64,000 bases of DNA from Affinundibacterium flavidum. GTDB lineage: Bacteria > Pseudomonadota > Gammaproteobacteria > Burkholderiales > Burkholderiaceae_D. Where the stretch lies: NCBI RefSeq assembly GCF_014284175.1, contig NZ_JACOGA010000022.1:1-64000 (forward strand). Reading direction: 5' to 3'. The notes beneath the pieces are model-generated. The model saw only the letters and a list, made by a program, of their open reading frames with translations. It had not been told where the DNA came from and did no database searches. How positions within the stretch are numbered: the first letter of the stretch is position 1; the number at the start of each line of letters is the position of its first letter. The translations under genes were made by a program, and so were the position numbers. Shown here piece by piece: positions 8,548-17,127 of this stretch.

Positions 8548-9849
8548 CTATTTTATATTCAGATTTTTTACGGTTTGATACTGTTCATAACTTGAAATCA
8601 CGACGCTTTCGCCGACTTTGATACCGTCGAGAATTTCTACTTGTCGATTGCTGCGCTGTCCAATTTTGATCGTGCGTTTTTCTGCGCGCTGCCCACTTTT
8701 ATCGACGACAAATACCCATCTTCCTCCGCTATCGTTAATATAGGTTCCCATCGGTAAAATGACTGCGGACTTCGGTGCCCCCAGGCTAATGTTGACGTCC
8801 AAACTTTGTCCGGGATTGAGTTGCTTAGGATTTTCTCCTGTGAATTTCAGCTCGACTAAAAAACGCCCTTCTTTGATTTGCGGATAGATAGCCATCACTG
8901 CGATGTCGTAACTTTGATCTATCATGCGCGCCTTACCTCGCTGCCCCAAGGTGACACGATTGAGATAATACTCATCGACTTGGGCTTGAAGTTTAAAGCT
9001 ACTCGGATCATCCACTCGACCGAGGCGTTTACCAGTCACAACAGACTCGCCGACTTGCAAATGAAAATCCGTAAGTTTGCCGGCAATCGGCGCTCTGACT
9101 GCCAAACCATCCACTGCCTGTGTCACTAACTTTAAACCGGATTGCAAGCCATTGATGCCCGCCTCCATTTGCGCTAATGCCGTTTGCCTTACTGTCGCGT
9201 TTTGTGCTTGATGTTTTTCTTCTTCACTGTACACATAGCTTGCACGCTCATATTGGTCCTTGGATTCTTCAAGCGCAACCTGCGAAATAAATCCTTCTTG
9301 CGCCAGACGCTTATTGCGTTCATGTTTTTTCTTGGCCTGTTCCTTATCGAAAGCGAGTTGTGCCAACTGTCTTTTAGCTTCAGAATTCGCGGACTGAAAC
9401 AAGACCTGCATGTTCGCCATATTCGCCACTTGTTGGGTATGCTCGCCTTTGCGCTGCAGGAGCTCCAAGTTGCGCTGAGAATTAGAAAGTCGGAACAAGA
9501 GTTGTCCTTGCTTGACCATCATACCGTCTTGCACATTAATTTCTTCCACCCTTCCATATTCAACCGAATCAAGTATCACGGAATTCAAAGGCTGAGCCGT
9601 TGCACGCACGATAATGTCGTCCAAAAAAATCCCTTGTTCAGCGGCTTGAATGCGAATATCGGCTTTGGTAACTTGCAGACCTTTAGGAATTGACAGCCAT
9701 CCCAGAACTAGCACAGCGGTCAAAGCTGAAAGTCCCAGAGTGAGCTTCAGCACACGTCGCCTATTATTTTTCGGGACAACTTGATCCATTGCAGCACCAC
9801 TGGAGGTAGCCGATGCACTATTTATTTGAATTTGAGATAGGGGTTTCAT
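8548..9849 (-). CDS. HlyD/MacA-type periplasmic adaptor protein
   Basis: This 433-residue membrane-fusion protein is the first gene of the exporter operon. It has an inner-membrane anchor near residues 33-52, then a split biotinyl-lipoyl domain. A long charged alpha-helical hairpin with coiled-coil character runs from about 130 to 225 (rich in Q, K, E and A), followed by a beta-barrel and membrane-proximal domain. Such adaptors join the inner-membrane ABC complex to a TolC-type outer-membrane channel, and no TolC gene is nearby. The start has a weak Shine-Dalgarno. A sigma-54 promoter lies about 40 bp upstream, so the whole operon is probably switched on by an enhancer-binding regulator. Confidence 0.9.
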   Translation of the reverse strand: MKPLSQIQINSASATSSGAAMDQVVPKNNRRRVLKLTLGLSALTAVLVLGWLSIPKGLQVTKADIRIQAAEQGIFLDDIIVRATAQPLNSVILDSVEYGRVEEINVQDGMMVKQGQLLFRLSNSQRNLELLQRKGEHTQQVANMANMQVLFQSANSEAKRQLAQLAFDKEQAKKKHERNKRLAQEGFISQVALEESKDQYERASYVYSEEEKHQAQNATVRQTALAQMEAGINGLQSGLKLVTQAVDGLAVRAPIAGKLTDFHLQVGESVVTGKRLGRVDDPSSFKLQAQVDEYYLNRVTLGQRGKARMIDQSYDIAVMAIYPQIKEGRFLVELKFTGENPKQLNPGQSLDVNISLGAPKSAVILPMGTYINDSGGRWVFVVDKSGQRAEKRTIKIGQRSNRQVEILDGIKVGESVVISSYEQYQTVKNLNIK

Positions 9850-9890
9850 TCAGGTGAATTCATTTTTTCGTGTTTGATGAATTCCATAAT

Positions 9891-9906
9891 TGCAAATTGT
9901 GTGCCA
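9891..9906 (-). promoter_or_regulatory. Sigma-54 (RpoN) promoter of the exporter operon
   Basis: On the minus strand the sequence reads TGGCACACAATTTGCA. It has the -24 GG and -12 GC elements at the correct spacing and matches the RpoN consensus TGGCACG-N4-TTGCW at nearly every position. The predicted start of transcription is near 9880, about 30 nt before the ATG of the HlyD-like gene. A likely enhancer palindrome lies about 40-60 bp further upstream. Confidence 0.8.
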
Positions 9907-9944
9907 TGTCTTTGACATGCTGAAATCAACCGATTTCAAATAAA

Positions 9945-9966
9945 AACTGTCCGATTCCGGACAGTT
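9945..9966. promoter_or_regulatory. Palindromic operator, probable enhancer-binding site
   Basis: AACTGTCCG at 9945-9953 and CGGACAGTT at 9958-9966 form a perfect 9-bp inverted repeat with a 4-bp centre. It sits upstream of the sigma-54 promoter, where an NtrC-family activator would bind. No such regulator gene is in this window. An intrinsic hairpin role is less likely because there is no U-tract. Confidence 0.6.
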
Positions 9967-10334
9967 CCGCCTACACAATGTCTGAAATCGAACGCTGATA
10001 TGCTACCAAGCAAAATGGATGGGGCTCGGTTCATTCACATTTTTTGTTTCGCATTACAAAGTTCGTCAGAACAAGCCGATGTCTATCCAGGTCATTTCGC
10101 TACTTGGCCACTTAGTCATTTGAGCCAGTACTTCATACGGCATTTATGTATAAGCACCACTAAAATCCGTATCAAAATATGGTCATTGCAAACGACCGCA
10201 TACTCGGACTGGTTGGATAAAATTCGCCCCCATTCGTCACTAAAAAACTCACCTACAAACCATGATTTCTACCGTTGATCGTAATCCTATTTGTATTTTA
10301 TGTGAGCGATTTTAGAGTAGAGCTCCGTCAAATC
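9967..10334. other. Intergenic stretch with no recognised gene
   Basis: This stretch separates the exporter operon (minus strand) from the DJ-1-like gene (plus strand). A 92-codon plus-strand open frame at 10000-10278 has no Shine-Dalgarno and no recognisable family. I see no convincing gene, only room for the promoter of the DJ-1-like gene. Confidence 0.5.
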
Positions 10335-10366
10335 GAAGTCACTTTTCGCTAGCCTAAAGTGACTTC
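10335..10366. promoter_or_regulatory. Perfect 11-bp inverted repeat before the DJ-1-like gene
   Basis: GAAGTCACTTT at 10335-10345 is mirrored by AAAGTGACTTC at 10356-10366 with a 10-nt loop. It ends 7 bp before the GGAG ribosome-binding site. It may be an operator or a leader hairpin that controls translation. No U-tract follows, so it is not a simple terminator. Confidence 0.55.
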
Positions 10367-10383
10367 ATCTTATGGAGCAAGAA

Positions 10384-11571
10384 ATGCGATACAGATCAAA
10401 TCATCACGAACAAAATCAAGCGAAGTACAAACTCAGCGTCCTACATCCATTGCGGCGATTTGTACTCAAGCTCTTCGTCTTCAGTGCTGTTCTTAGTACT
10501 GTTCTTAATGGCTTTTTGGCTTCAACTTGCTATGCACAAAACACCAACGACAATGGGGAAAATTTCACTGCGATCCCTGCATTTCAAGCACGTGCGGGTC
10601 GCGTTAAACCCATCATCGCTGTGATCGCTGAAAATCGCTTTACTGAACTGACCGATTATGTCGTCCCTTACTCCGTCCTTAAGCAGGCAAACATTGCTGA
10701 TGTCTTCGCATTAGGAATGCAAGAGGGTGTCATACAAATGTTCCCCGCTTTACGTTTGAGAGCACAATTGAGCGCCCTGCAATTTGATACCTTGCATCCA
10801 ACGGGAGCGGATTATGTCATCGTACCTGCCGTGCATTACAGTGATAATCCTGCCTTATTAGCTTGGGTACGAGAGCAGGCAAAAAAAGGCGCAACTATCG
10901 TCGGAATTTGTGATGGCGTGTGGGTGTTAGCCCACGCAGGCTTACTTGAAAACAAACAGGCAGTGGGACATTGGTATTCTTTTGACGACCTTACTAAACA
11001 ATTTCCACGCACGCAATTCATCAAGAATAAACGTTTTCTGGCGGACGGCAAGATCATTACCAGTACGGGCGTCAGTGCTTCACTTCCAGTCTCTATGGCG
11101 CTGGTTGAAGCGATCGCAGGCAAAGCGAAGGCTAACGCAGTGGCGGCCGAACTCGGCATCACAGATTGGACGACCGCACACCGCAGTGCAGACTTTAAAT
11201 TATCTGGCCAACATTTATGGACCGCGTCTTGGAATTGGTTATCGTTTTGGGGTAAGGACAAATTCATGACGCCACTCACTACGGCTGTCGATGAACTCAG
11301 GCTGGCGTTGACGGCAGATGCATTTTCTCGCACCTACCGCTCTAGCGTGTGGACTTATGCCAATGAATCTGTCAACAGCTTACGCGGATTGCAGATCCTG
11401 CCAGATATGACCCAAGCTAACTCAGAAGATGTACTACCAGATTTGCCAACTGATCTCCCGCCGGGACAAACTCTGGATTGGGCATTGCAACAAATTGCAC
11501 AACGATATGGTGAGCGCTCCGCTAGTTTCGTCGCATTACAATTGGAATATCCGTATCGCGCAAAAAAATAA
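10384..11571 (+). CDS. Secreted DJ-1/PfpI-family (class I amidotransferase-like) protein
   Basis: This is a 395-residue protein. The start at 10384 is preferred over 10372 because GGAG at 10374-10377 is spaced correctly for it. A signal peptide or anchor spans about residues 22-50, ending near CYA-Q. The DJ-1/PfpI domain covers about 73-260 and contains the nucleophile elbow GICDGVW with Cys176, plus the ASTGVS-like strand (TSTGVSASLP). The helix EAIAGKAKANAVAAELG resembles the sensor half of GlxA-type AraC regulators, but there is no helix-turn-helix. A C-terminal extension of about 130 residues matches nothing I know. Function is unknown; it could be an exported hydrolase or a ligand sensor. 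It is convergent with the macroglobulin gene. Confidence 0.75.
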   Translation: MRYRSNHHEQNQAKYKLSVLHPLRRFVLKLFVFSAVLSTVLNGFLASTCYAQNTNDNGENFTAIPAFQARAGRVKPIIAVIAENRFTELTDYVVPYSVLKQANIADVFALGMQEGVIQMFPALRLRAQLSALQFDTLHPTGADYVIVPAVHYSDNPALLAWVREQAKKGATIVGICDGVWVLAHAGLLENKQAVGHWYSFDDLTKQFPRTQFIKNKRFLADGKIITSTGVSASLPVSMALVEAIAGKAKANAVAAELGITDWTTAHRSADFKLSGQHLWTASWNWLSFWGKDKFMTPLTTAVDELRLALTADAFSRTYRSSVWTYANESVNSLRGLQILPDMTQANSEDVLPDLPTDLPPGQTLDWALQQIAQRYGERSASFVALQLEYPYRAKK

Positions 11572-11610
11572 GCGCTCTGATGACGAAATGACTCAGACGA
11601 GCTTAGCTGA

Positions 11611-11643
11611 CTCAAGGATAGCAATCACTTGCGTATCCTTGAG
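11611..11643. terminator. Strong hairpin between convergent genes
   Basis: CTCAAGGATA at 11611-11620 pairs with TATCCTTGAG at 11634-11643, extended by GCAA/TTGC with one bulge around a TCAC loop. It lies between the 3' ends of the DJ-1-like and macroglobulin genes. It has no clear U-tract, so it may act as a bidirectional stop or as an RNA 3'-end stabiliser. Confidence 0.5.
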
Positions 11644-11661
11644 CACAGGGCATCTCACTAA

Positions 11662-14600
11662 CTACTTCCCACCACGTGGATCAACCACATTCACCGATTC
11701 AGGCGATGGGCCGTAAGCGCGAATTTCTGGTCTGTACATATCTTCGGCATAAGTGCCTGGCACATGGAAGCGTCCAGGAGTAACTACGCGTAGCATGTAG
11801 AACAGATTGATCTTGCTATCACCCAAGCGCACCGCGGCAACGAAACGGTCGTCGCGGTATTCTTTATGCTTGATGCGCTCATCAGCCATTGCCGCCGCTA
11901 AATTCACACCTTCAATACTGAATTCACCGGCTTGCGGGCCTTGTGAGAGATTCAGATTCTCGACTTCTAAGCCAGCCGGAATATGATCAACGACCATCGC
12001 ATCTTCGATGATTTGTTTGGCGCTGGCAGTGACACGGGCAATCAGCATATCGCCGACTTTTAAATTGCCACCTTTCCACGGTTTGCCATCGACGGTGAAC
12101 CATTTGCGTTCCAGATTAATTTTCTCTGTACTTGGTAGTGGCAATTTCAAAGGGAAACCACTAGCCTCAATTTCTAGCCATAAAGAATTACTGCCTTTGT
12201 TTTCGATAGTGATACCTTTTAAGGCGAGTGCAGGATCGAAGTGGCGGCTGGCACTGTCTTTAGAACTCAAAGGCGTGCTGCCATCGGCAGTTTTAAGAAC
12301 CACGCTCCACGGATCGGTCACCGTCCCACCGGCAGCACGCGCTGCTAAGAACAAGGCGATACGCTCTTGAGTCGAGTAATACCCACGTGCCTTGCCGAGA
12401 CGATCCGCCAGACTAATCAGCAAATTCTCGCGTTGTGGATGATTAATTTTATGACGTGACAATAAGGCATACGCCATTGCCTGATCACGCACCGCAGTAC
12501 CGTAATCGCCTAACCAATCCCAATCCCATCCGGCGCGTATGCCATACGGTTTACTCATCGCTTCATTGATCGCAACATCCGCACGTTTTTGATCACCCAT
12601 CAGGCTCAATGCCAAGCCCAAATGCACCAGCGGCAACGATGATTTTGCACGATCACGATAACTATCATGTAGCAAGCGCAAAGACGCCAATGAGGCTTTT
12701 TGATCGCGTGCCAGCATATAGCCTATGTGCGCCAACTCGGCAAAACGCTGATGACTGTCACGCAGCAAATCGTAATCGCGCCATTCGTAGGCACCGTTCG
12801 CATCTGGTTTCAGACTTGCCGGCAATGAAGGGAACAGATTGGCAGCGCCGTTCAGTTTTTCCACCATCCATTTTTGTGCGCGCTTATTCATTTCTTCTGG
12901 CACATTAAAACCAGCGTCACGTGCATCCGCCAGGAAGCTGGTGACATACGGTGTCAGATAATTTTCGTAAGCGCCGTTATTCCCATTCCATAGACGGAAA
13001 CCACCTTCTGCACCTTGCATACCGGCGATACGACTGATCGCACCTTCAATGAATTTCGCACGCTCTTCACGAGTACGTGGTGCCAGGCCGACCGCCTTTG
13101 CGCTTTCTTCATCAATAAACACATGCGGGTAAGCTGCACTGGTGGTTTGTTCCAGACAGCCATACGGATAATCAAGTAAGCCTTTGACGATACTGCGGAC
13201 GTTCAAAGGCGGACGATTCCACATCGTGACACTTAATGTCGATGAGCCACGATAGAAGCGCTCTATCATATTCACATCAATTTTTTGCGTTGCGCCTGCA
13301 TCGATACGTATCCGCCTTGCATCTTGTTCACGCGGCACTGGCGGTTGAATTTGCAATGCGAATTCCCTATGAATCACGACTGGTTTTTCGCCTGCTGTTT
13401 TGACATCGAGACTGATACGCGATAGGCCATACGGCTCAGTCGGTTCTATATTGAAGCGCAGAATATTACGCTGTTTTGGTGCCAGCTTGATCGTGCGTTC
13501 ACCTTCGCTTACTTTCAATAATTTATCGGCAGAGAGTTTGATATTGATACTCTGTTCGCCTTGCATCATATTCGTCACATCGAGCGCCAGTGTCGACGTA
13601 TCGCCAGGGCCGATAAAGCGTGGCGTCGCCAGCTCGGCAACGATAGGGGCGCTGACAAGCACTTCTTTATCAGTGCTACCGTAAGCGTCATCCGTAGAGG
13701 CAACAACCATTACGCGCAACGTGCCGTTGAAATCAGGAATATTCAATGCTACATCCGCTTCGCCCTTGTCATTGAGCTGCACTGGACCCGAGAAAATATC
13801 GACCAGCTTCACTTTTTTCGGCATGCTCTTAGTATCGCGTTTGCCTGCGTCACCACCCCATTTAATCTTGCCCGGCGTACCGTCCATGCGCTCAATTAGC
13901 TTGCCATAAATATCGGTCAACTCTGCACTGAAACGATGTTTGCCGAAGAAGAAATCGAAGGGATCAGGAGTTTTGAAACTGGTGATATTTAATATGCCCA
14001 CGTCCACCGCAGACACCGTGACCATGGCTTTTTTACCCGCAGCATTCTCCACTTTAACTTTGGCAATCATGCGTTTTTCTGGTTCGACTTGCGCTGGTGT
14101 AGCAACACTCACTTTCAACTTGCGTGGCTCGCGCGCCAAAGGCAACCATGTCAGACCGACTGCACGTGCTGGCGTGACCTTATCGCCTTGATTACCAGGG
14201 CGGAAAACCACGGTAGAAACATACATATCCGAACGATTCCAATTTTTATCAATAGGAATACTGACCGTCGTGCCCTCGGTACTGACTGCCACCCGCTTAC
14301 TCCACAAAACCTTATCGGCTTCGACCAGGACCAAGGCTTCGCCATCATGCGGTGGAATAATTTTGAGTTTGACGTCATTCCCAGGTTTGGCCGGCGCGCC
14401 TTCTAATTGCAGACGGACACGATCTGGGCGATTACCGACGCTTTCACTATCTTGCGCATTCCAACCAGCGTAGAAGAAATAACGTGCGACCAAATCTGTC
14501 TCAGGGTCGGTGATTTCTAAACGGTAGCGTCCCCACTTCACTGGCACGGTGAGCTTAGCGCGATTCTTTAATTCCAAGGCGCCTGCATGGATAGTTTCTT

Positions 14601-16773
14601 CCCCTTCCGTGTAGCCAGAATGCCAGCCACGACCCGCTTCATAACGCCAATAGTATTCTCGATCTTCACGCACCAATTTAAACGGCGCTTGTTTCAACGT
14701 CGAAAATTTCCCTGCTGTATTGACGCGGATAATTTCGAATTCAGCCATGCTGCCTTCGCGGGCCACGTCTTTTTCAAATAAGGGACGTATCCCTATCATG
14801 CTCGCAGCTGGCCACCAGACACGTTCAATCGAACGCACCACGGGACGCCCGCCCGACTCCAGCAAACTAAATGCAGCGCGCACTTTCACAGGCGACTTTG
14901 CGGTAGCGGTAAATGGCACGTTCACTTCTGCTTTGCCGCTATCGTCAAGACTCGTTTCTGCTAATTCTGCACGGCTACGTTCTTTGTCATCGGCAAAATC
15001 ACCGAAGATAAAACCTGGCCATTCTTTAGCCACAGGATTCTTAAAACGCTCTTGCGCCACGCTGCCAAGCAAACGATTTCCCGCCGCTGGTGCGCCGTAT
15101 AAATAGTCGCCCTGTACATCAACATCAAAGCTGGCTGCATCCGTCAACGGTGTTGTTTCCGTTTTCAAATTTAACTTCATGCGCTCAGGCAGAAATTCTT
15201 CGACTTGAAATGTATAGATAGAATCAGGCCGTTTCGCCGTTGGATCGGCACGGAACTCCAAGCTCCAGCGGCCAGTAGCAGCATCGGGTGGCAGATCGAT
15301 CAGATGTTGCAGATAACCTGGCGTCTTAGGATTCGGTTGCCAAATGCTGGAACTCACCACATCGCCACTAGGTTTTTTGAGATCAACTTTAATCGGTGCA
15401 GCAGGCAAAGCGACACCTTCCGCTGAACGCACCATCAAAGAGGCAGTGAACTTTTCGCCCGGGCGATAGAGATCACGTCCAGACCAGGCAAACAATTTCG
15501 CATCACGCGGCAAATGTCCGCCGATATCAAATTCAGCCAAATCCAAACCCGGTTCTTGCAAAGCGATAATCGACGTTTCTTTATCGCGTTTGGCTAGTAA
15601 TAACTTAGCGCCATTTGGCAAACCCGGCAAAATTCCGTGACCATCACTATCGGTTTTTCCGCGCAATAAGACTTTACCTTGCTCACCTAGCACTTCAATA
15701 TCCACACTACCCTGCGCTTTGCCGTCTTTTAGTGAAGTGGTAAACACATCGGTTTGTTTCAATTGGCGGCGCACATGCAAGCCTATGTCACTGACATAGA
15801 AATACGTGACTTGATAATCGTAGTCATAGAAACCCGGTCGGCGCATCACTGCGACATAGATGCCGGGCTCTTTGAGTTCAGGGATTTTTTCAACCGGTAA
15901 AAAACTGACTTTACGACTATTGGCGACTTCATTGGTGACAAACCGATTTTGATAAACGCTGTCTGCGATGCCTTGTAAAGCATTTAATTGCCAACCTGAA
16001 GTCAAACCTTTTAATTTATTTCTGCTGCTGTAGTAATCGTAATAGCCTTCATCGTCCGATTCGCCGTCTCCCTCACTTTCACTGTCAGCACTTTGGTTAT
16101 GACGATTTTTGCCAACCACCATGTCGATAAATTTTGGTAGTTTTTCAGGAGACACCCGTAAAAATTCCACATCCACTTCAGGAATATTCACGGTCACAAC
16201 CGGCAAACCACCATTTAGGCCCGCAGGTAAGACCGTGCCTTTGCTGGCAAAAAAGTAAGACGGTGCCATTTCATCACTGATCACTTCACAGGTCTGACCT
16301 TTGTCCAACTTCTTGCCACCGCTGGCAAGCAACATGCCACTCAAATTAATCTGATATTTATGCCCTGCCTTAACGAAAGGGAATAATAAAACATGCGGAT
16401 TGTCGGAAACTATCCAACCGCCTTTGACCAACTCGCTTGGTTTGGACGCGGCATTGGCACTCGCATCTTTTGACACTGGTTTCGTCGTGTCAGGCTTGGT
16501 GCTTCCCAAATCAGAAACTTCAATCAGCTTGTCTAAAGCTTGTTCGGCATCGACACTTTGCGAAAACATGACCGCCAAGGCAGGTTTATCGTCATGCAGG
16601 CGCGCCGAACAAGAACCCATGGCAAATGGCGCATCGGGGTTCACCACCAATGCATCGCCCGTCACTGGCACTTTGGTTTTCGCTTTTTTTGTCCACCAAT
16701 ATCCGGTACCTGCTACCGCCACCGCGGCAGTCAATAAAACGATGCCCAAGGTTTTCTTAGAAAGATTTGCCAT
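11662..16773 (-). CDS. Bacterial alpha-2-macroglobulin (YfhM-like)
   Basis: This is a giant protease-trapping protein of the cell envelope, 1703 residues from the ATG at 16773. An upstream in-frame TTG at 16803 has no support, while GGGAA precedes the ATG. The N-terminus (about residues 8-25) is a hydrophobic anchor with no lipobox cysteine, unlike the lipoprotein YfhM of E. coli. Macroglobulin-like domains and an acidic linker (about residue 240, SESEGDGESDDE) follow. The thioester motif CLEQ is at residue 1206 (bases 13147-13158), inside the alpha-helical thioester domain. The family inhibits invading proteases by covalent capture. It is usually paired with pbpC (PBP1C), which is absent here. 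The upstream gap is shared with the divergent TonB receptor gene. Confidence 0.93.
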   Translation of the reverse strand: MANLSKKTLGIVLLTAAVAVAGTGYWWTKKAKTKVPVTGDALVVNPDAPFAMGSCSARLHDDKPALAVMFSQSVDAEQALDKLIEVSDLGSTKPDTTKPVSKDASANAASKPSELVKGGWIVSDNPHVLLFPFVKAGHKYQINLSGMLLASGGKKLDKGQTCEVISDEMAPSYFFASKGTVLPAGLNGGLPVVTVNIPEVDVEFLRVSPEKLPKFIDMVVGKNRHNQSADSESEGDGESDDEGYYDYYSSRNKLKGLTSGWQLNALQGIADSVYQNRFVTNEVANSRKVSFLPVEKIPELKEPGIYVAVMRRPGFYDYDYQVTYFYVSDIGLHVRRQLKQTDVFTTSLKDGKAQGSVDIEVLGEQGKVLLRGKTDSDGHGILPGLPNGAKLLLAKRDKETSIIALQEPGLDLAEFDIGGHLPRDAKLFAWSGRDLYRPGEKFTASLMVRSAEGVALPAAPIKVDLKKPSGDVVSSSIWQPNPKTPGYLQHLIDLPPDAATGRWSLEFRADPTAKRPDSIYTFQVEEFLPERMKLNLKTETTPLTDAASFDVDVQGDYLYGAPAAGNRLLGSVAQERFKNPVAKEWPGFIFGDFADDKERSRAELAETSLDDSGKAEVNVPFTATAKSPVKVRAAFSLLESGGRPVVRSIERVWWPAASMIGIRPLFEKDVAREGSMAEFEIIRVNTAGKFSTLKQAPFKLVREDREYYWRYEAGRGWHSGYTEGEETIHAGALELKNRAKLTVPVKWGRYRLEITDPETDLVARYFFYAGWNAQDSESVGNRPDRVRLQLEGAPAKPGNDVKLKIIPPHDGEALVLVEADKVLWSKRVAVSTEGTTVSIPIDKNWNRSDMYVSTVVFRPGNQGDKVTPARAVGLTWLPLAREPRKLKVSVATPAQVEPEKRMIAKVKVENAAGKKAMVTVSAVDVGILNITSFKTPDPFDFFFGKHRFSAELTDIYGKLIERMDGTPGKIKWGGDAGKRDTKSMPKKVKLVDIFSGPVQLNDKGEADVALNIPDFNGTLRVMVVASTDDAYGSTDKEVLVSAPIVAELATPRFIGPGDTSTLALDVTNMMQGEQSINIKLSADKLLKVSEGERTIKLAPKQRNILRFNIEPTEPYGLSRISLDVKTAGEKPVVIHREFALQIQPPVPREQDARRIRIDAGATQKIDVNMIERFYRGSSTLSVTMWNRPPLNVRSIVKGLLDYPYGCLEQTTSAAYPHVFIDEESAKAVGLAPRTREERAKFIEGAISRIAGMQGAEGGFRLWNGNNGAYENYLTPYVTSFLADARDAGFNVPEEMNKRAQKWMVEKLNGAANLFPSLPASLKPDANGAYEWRDYDLLRDSHQRFAELAHIGYMLARDQKASLASLRLLHDSYRDRAKSSLPLVHLGLALSLMGDQKRADVAINEAMSKPYGIRAGWDWDWLGDYGTAVRDQAMAYALLSRHKINHPQRENLLISLADRLGKARGYYSTQERIALFLAARAAGGTVTDPWSVVLKTADGSTPLSSKDSASRHFDPALALKGITIENKGSNSLWLEIEASGFPLKLPLPSTEKINLERKWFTVDGKPWKGGNLKVGDMLIARVTASAKQIIEDAMVVDHIPAGLEVENLNLSQGPQAGEFSIEGVNLAAAMADERIKHKEYRDDRFVAAVRLGDSKINLFYMLRVVTPGRFHVPGTYAEDMYRPEIRAYGPSPESVNVVDPRGGK

Positions 16774-17076
16774 ATTGAATTCCCGAGTTTGAAGTGGAGC
16801 CAATATAGCATTTCAAACAAGAAAAAAATATGCAAAAGTACTCGCTGATTCACGTATTTTTTGCGTCACCAGTATGCTTTTCTTATATAAATTAGATTCC
16901 TAAAATAGCTTGCAAATACAACAATAAGAGTAAAAGTGCAATTTTAATTTTCAACATAATCACCCGAAAAACAACAAGACCTTTGATCATATTGCACGTA
17001 CCAATTGCCTCAGGTAGTATGAATCGGCCTATTTTTTGCAGGGAAGCAGGGCATACCAGTAGCAACTAAACATTGA

Positions 17077-17105
17077 TTGACATCCCCCTGTCGTCAATAC
17101 ATATA
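17077..17105 (+). promoter_or_regulatory. Possible sigma-70 promoter of the TonB receptor gene
   Basis: A consensus -35 TTGACA at 17077-17082 is followed after 17 bp by a weak -10 CATATA at 17100-17105, in an AT-rich stretch. Transcription would start just before the Shine-Dalgarno, giving a very short leader. The rest of the 354-bp gap 16774-17127 is AT-rich and shows no gene. Confidence 0.35.
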
Positions 17106-17127
17106 TAAATCATAATGGGAGCAAGAA

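Noticed and set aside
10000..10278. A 92-codon plus-strand frame with IRPHSSL, reminiscent of the C-terminus of IS3-type transposases.
   Set aside because: Only seven residues match, the spacing to the preceding tryptophan is wrong, and there is no Shine-Dalgarno or inverted repeat. It is most likely chance.
16773..17127. Cobalamin or other riboswitch before the TonB receptor gene.
   Set aside because: The leader predicted from the only promoter-like site is too short, and no conserved B12-box sequence is visible.
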